NCBI GenBank assembly: GCA_030612605.1
Contig: JAUWNO010000150.1
Coordinates: 1-5,899 of the forward strand
Direction of reading: 5' to 3'
DNA: 5,899 nt
Source: Armatimonadota bacterium
GTDB taxonomy: Bacteria > Cloacimonadota > Cloacimonadia > Cloacimonadales > TCS61
Part shown: piece after piece, positions 4,784-5,899 of the stretch
How positions within the stretch are numbered: the stretch's first letter is position 1
Layout: each line of letters begins with the position of its first letter
Made by a program: the position numbers and the translations under genes
The notes under the pieces: generated by a model
What the model was told of the DNA's origin: nothing
Database searches by the model: none
Seen by the model: only the letters and a program-made list of their open reading frames with translations

Positions 4784-5899
4784 ATGAATTGTTATACTTA
4801 CCGGAAAGTTGTTAATTTCGTCTTATCGGATGGTGAAAATCTTTATTTATTCAGGAATGCTCCTTCAGTAGATATTGCTCCAACTTTTAATGATTCGATG
4901 CATACGCTTTCTTACAATGTAGTGGACGATTTCGTTGCTGTTAAGACCTATCATGAACTTGATACAAGAGTGGATCAATTCGATTTTGTTATTATTCCAA
5001 GATATGGAGAACCTTATGAAATACCTGATTTTCTGAATATTCCGCATTCAGCCTTCATTAGTACAGATATCACTAGCAATCAAACTTGGAATGAAAATAA
5101 ATATATCAGTAAAGATATTACAATTTCAAACAATGCAGAAATAACACTTTCTAATAGTGCCTGTGTAAAATTGATCGGGTATTGTAAACTTACAATTGAA
5201 AATGCTCAACTTAATGTCGCAAATAACACTAAATTACAACTTTATCATTCTTCACAAGTGCTAATTGATACAGGCGGACTCCTCTTCCTCAACTGGGGCA
5301 GCACAATCACAGGTACAAATTCTGGCTGGTATGAACAAATACCTCCCGGACATATGGCAGGAAAAGAAGAATATATCCCAGGCGACCGTATCATCGCGCA
5401 AAATGGTGGGATGATTACAACAAAAAGACATCAATTGTATTATCCTGGAGCACAAGTTATTACAATTGGCTCAAGTTTTCCTATAGGCTCTGAAAAACTG
5501 TGGGACGGCATTTATATCGAGAATCCTCCTGCTGATTCTACATACTGGTTTGTAAATTGCAACATCTCATCGATTTGTGACCTTGTTATGAAAGGTGTTA
5601 CTCGAGTTCCTGCAAATTTGAAACTATATAAATCCGTTTTCCATGATAATGTGCAACTTATGATTCGTGACGGTCAAGAGTTATTTATCGAAGGAGCATT
5701 TGAGGACTCTTGTTATATCGAGAATAACGCCTTTGGAATAGTTACTTACAATTCACCGGTATATATCGATTATGCTTCTATTACAGGTAATGGAACAGGA
5801 ATTAGTATGAACTACGCTTGTGTTGGTTTATCAGAAGTAAAAAATTCAAATATCAGTGATAATGATGGTTCGGGTATTATCATCAGGGATAGATATGTT
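4784..5899 (+). CDS. Amidotransferase C-terminal piece plus right-handed parallel beta-helix, incomplete at right edge
   Basis: The open frame after the TAA first allows an ATG at 4784, with GGAG 7 nt upstream, so re-initiation is possible though the GGAG may just be Trp-Ser codons. It gives 372 codons to the edge. Up to about 5040 it is the end of the amidotransferase domain (LSDGENLYLF, then FVAVKTYHELD, the region of YafJ IATQPLTG). From about 5057, ISTDITSNQTWNENKYISKD is the usual lead-in of secreted beta-helix proteins, followed by short rungs (ITISNNAEITL, KLTIENAQLNV), an insert with PGDRIIAQNGGMI (5383-5421), and clear PbH1-type rungs near the end (YIENNAFGIV, ITGNGTGISM, SNISDNDGSGIIIRD). 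Such helices often bind or cleave polysaccharide, but no catalytic pattern is evident. The C-terminus, where a type IX sorting domain might sit, is outside the window. No signal peptide exists in this piece. Confidence 0.65.
   Translation, partial: MNCYTYRKVVNFVLSDGENLYLFRNAPSVDIAPTFNDSMHTLSYNVVDDFVAVKTYHELDTRVDQFDFVIIPRYGEPYEIPDFLNIPHSAFISTDITSNQTWNENKYISKDITISNNAEITLSNSACVKLIGYCKLTIENAQLNVANNTKLQLYHSSQVLIDTGGLLFLNWGSTITGTNSGWYEQIPPGHMAGKEEYIPGDRIIAQNGGMITTKRHQLYYPGAQVITIGSSFPIGSEKLWDGIYIENPPADSTYWFVNCNISSICDLVMKGVTRVPANLKLYKSVFHDNVQLMIRDGQELFIEGAFEDSCYIENNAFGIVTYNSPVYIDYASITGNGTGISMNYACVGLSEVKNSNISDNDGSGIIIRDRYV

Larger units (their letters stand above)
4082..5899 (+). pseudogene. Interrupted gene: exported class II amidotransferase fused to a parallel beta-helix (right end outside window)
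   Basis: I read this single frame codon by codon from 4082 to the edge: TAA 4754-4756 is its only stop, giving 224 codons before it and 381 open codons after it. The sequence just after the stop is not new: VNFVLSDGENLYLFRN (4811-4858) is the fifth block of the same amidotransferase domain (compare FNMLLSDGRYVMAY in YafJ), and the domain finishes near 5040 before the beta-helix starts. Intact frame on both sides points to a base substitution (for instance TAC, TAT, CAA, GAA or AAA to TAA) rather than a frameshift. Together with the lost 5' end this gives two independent lesions. A sequencing error could explain the TAA but not the missing start. Loss is probably recent, since no other stop has accumulated. 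Confidence 0.65.

Noticed and set aside
4865..5455. Minus-strand open frames 4865-5047 and 5261-5455
   Set aside because: They oppose the long open plus frame that carries amidotransferase and beta-helix patterns; no motif or start signal supports them.

Overview
The window is AT-rich DNA (the emptiest 60-base rows are 23-25% G+C) from a Gram-negative bacterium. An Omp85-type barrel and several Sec signal peptides imply an outer membrane. The long exported parallel beta-helix protein and the GGAT/ATCC intergenic repeat both remind me of the FCB superphylum, perhaps Cloacimonadota. That placement is inference; no taxonomic marker gene lies in the window.

Positions 1-3954 hold a compact minus-strand gene row, read right to left: coaBC (coenzyme A biosynthesis), a FabG-like SDR oxidoreductase, an Omp85-type barrel without POTRA domains, a DUF3108 envelope protein, and the first 29 codons of queA (tRNA queuosine modification), which runs off the left edge. 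Gaps are 7 and 2 nt around the barrel gene, and queA starts inside the DUF3108 gene. This looks like one operon mixing two housekeeping enzymes with two envelope proteins. The only larger gap, between coaBC and the SDR gene, is filled by a roughly 100-base imperfect inverted repeat of GGAT/ATCC units. That repeat also encodes the last residues and stop codon of coaBC.

Positions 3955-4061 are a divergent intergenic region with weak promoter-like elements and a small perfect dyad.

Positions 4062-5899 on the plus strand are the unusual part. One reading frame runs from 4082 to the right edge with a single in-frame TAA at 4754. It encodes a YafJ-like class II glutamine amidotransferase domain followed by a right-handed parallel beta-helix. 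The TAA falls inside the amidotransferase domain, and homology resumes directly behind it. The 5' end is also damaged: a good ribosome-binding site and an ATG lead into only seven codons (MKKSSSL), in a different frame from the domain, and the N-terminal catalytic cysteine is absent. I read this as a decaying gene for an exported amidotransferase/beta-helix protein, though a cysteine-less product made in two pieces cannot be excluded. No RNA gene, CRISPR array, IS element or convincing intrinsic terminator was seen.
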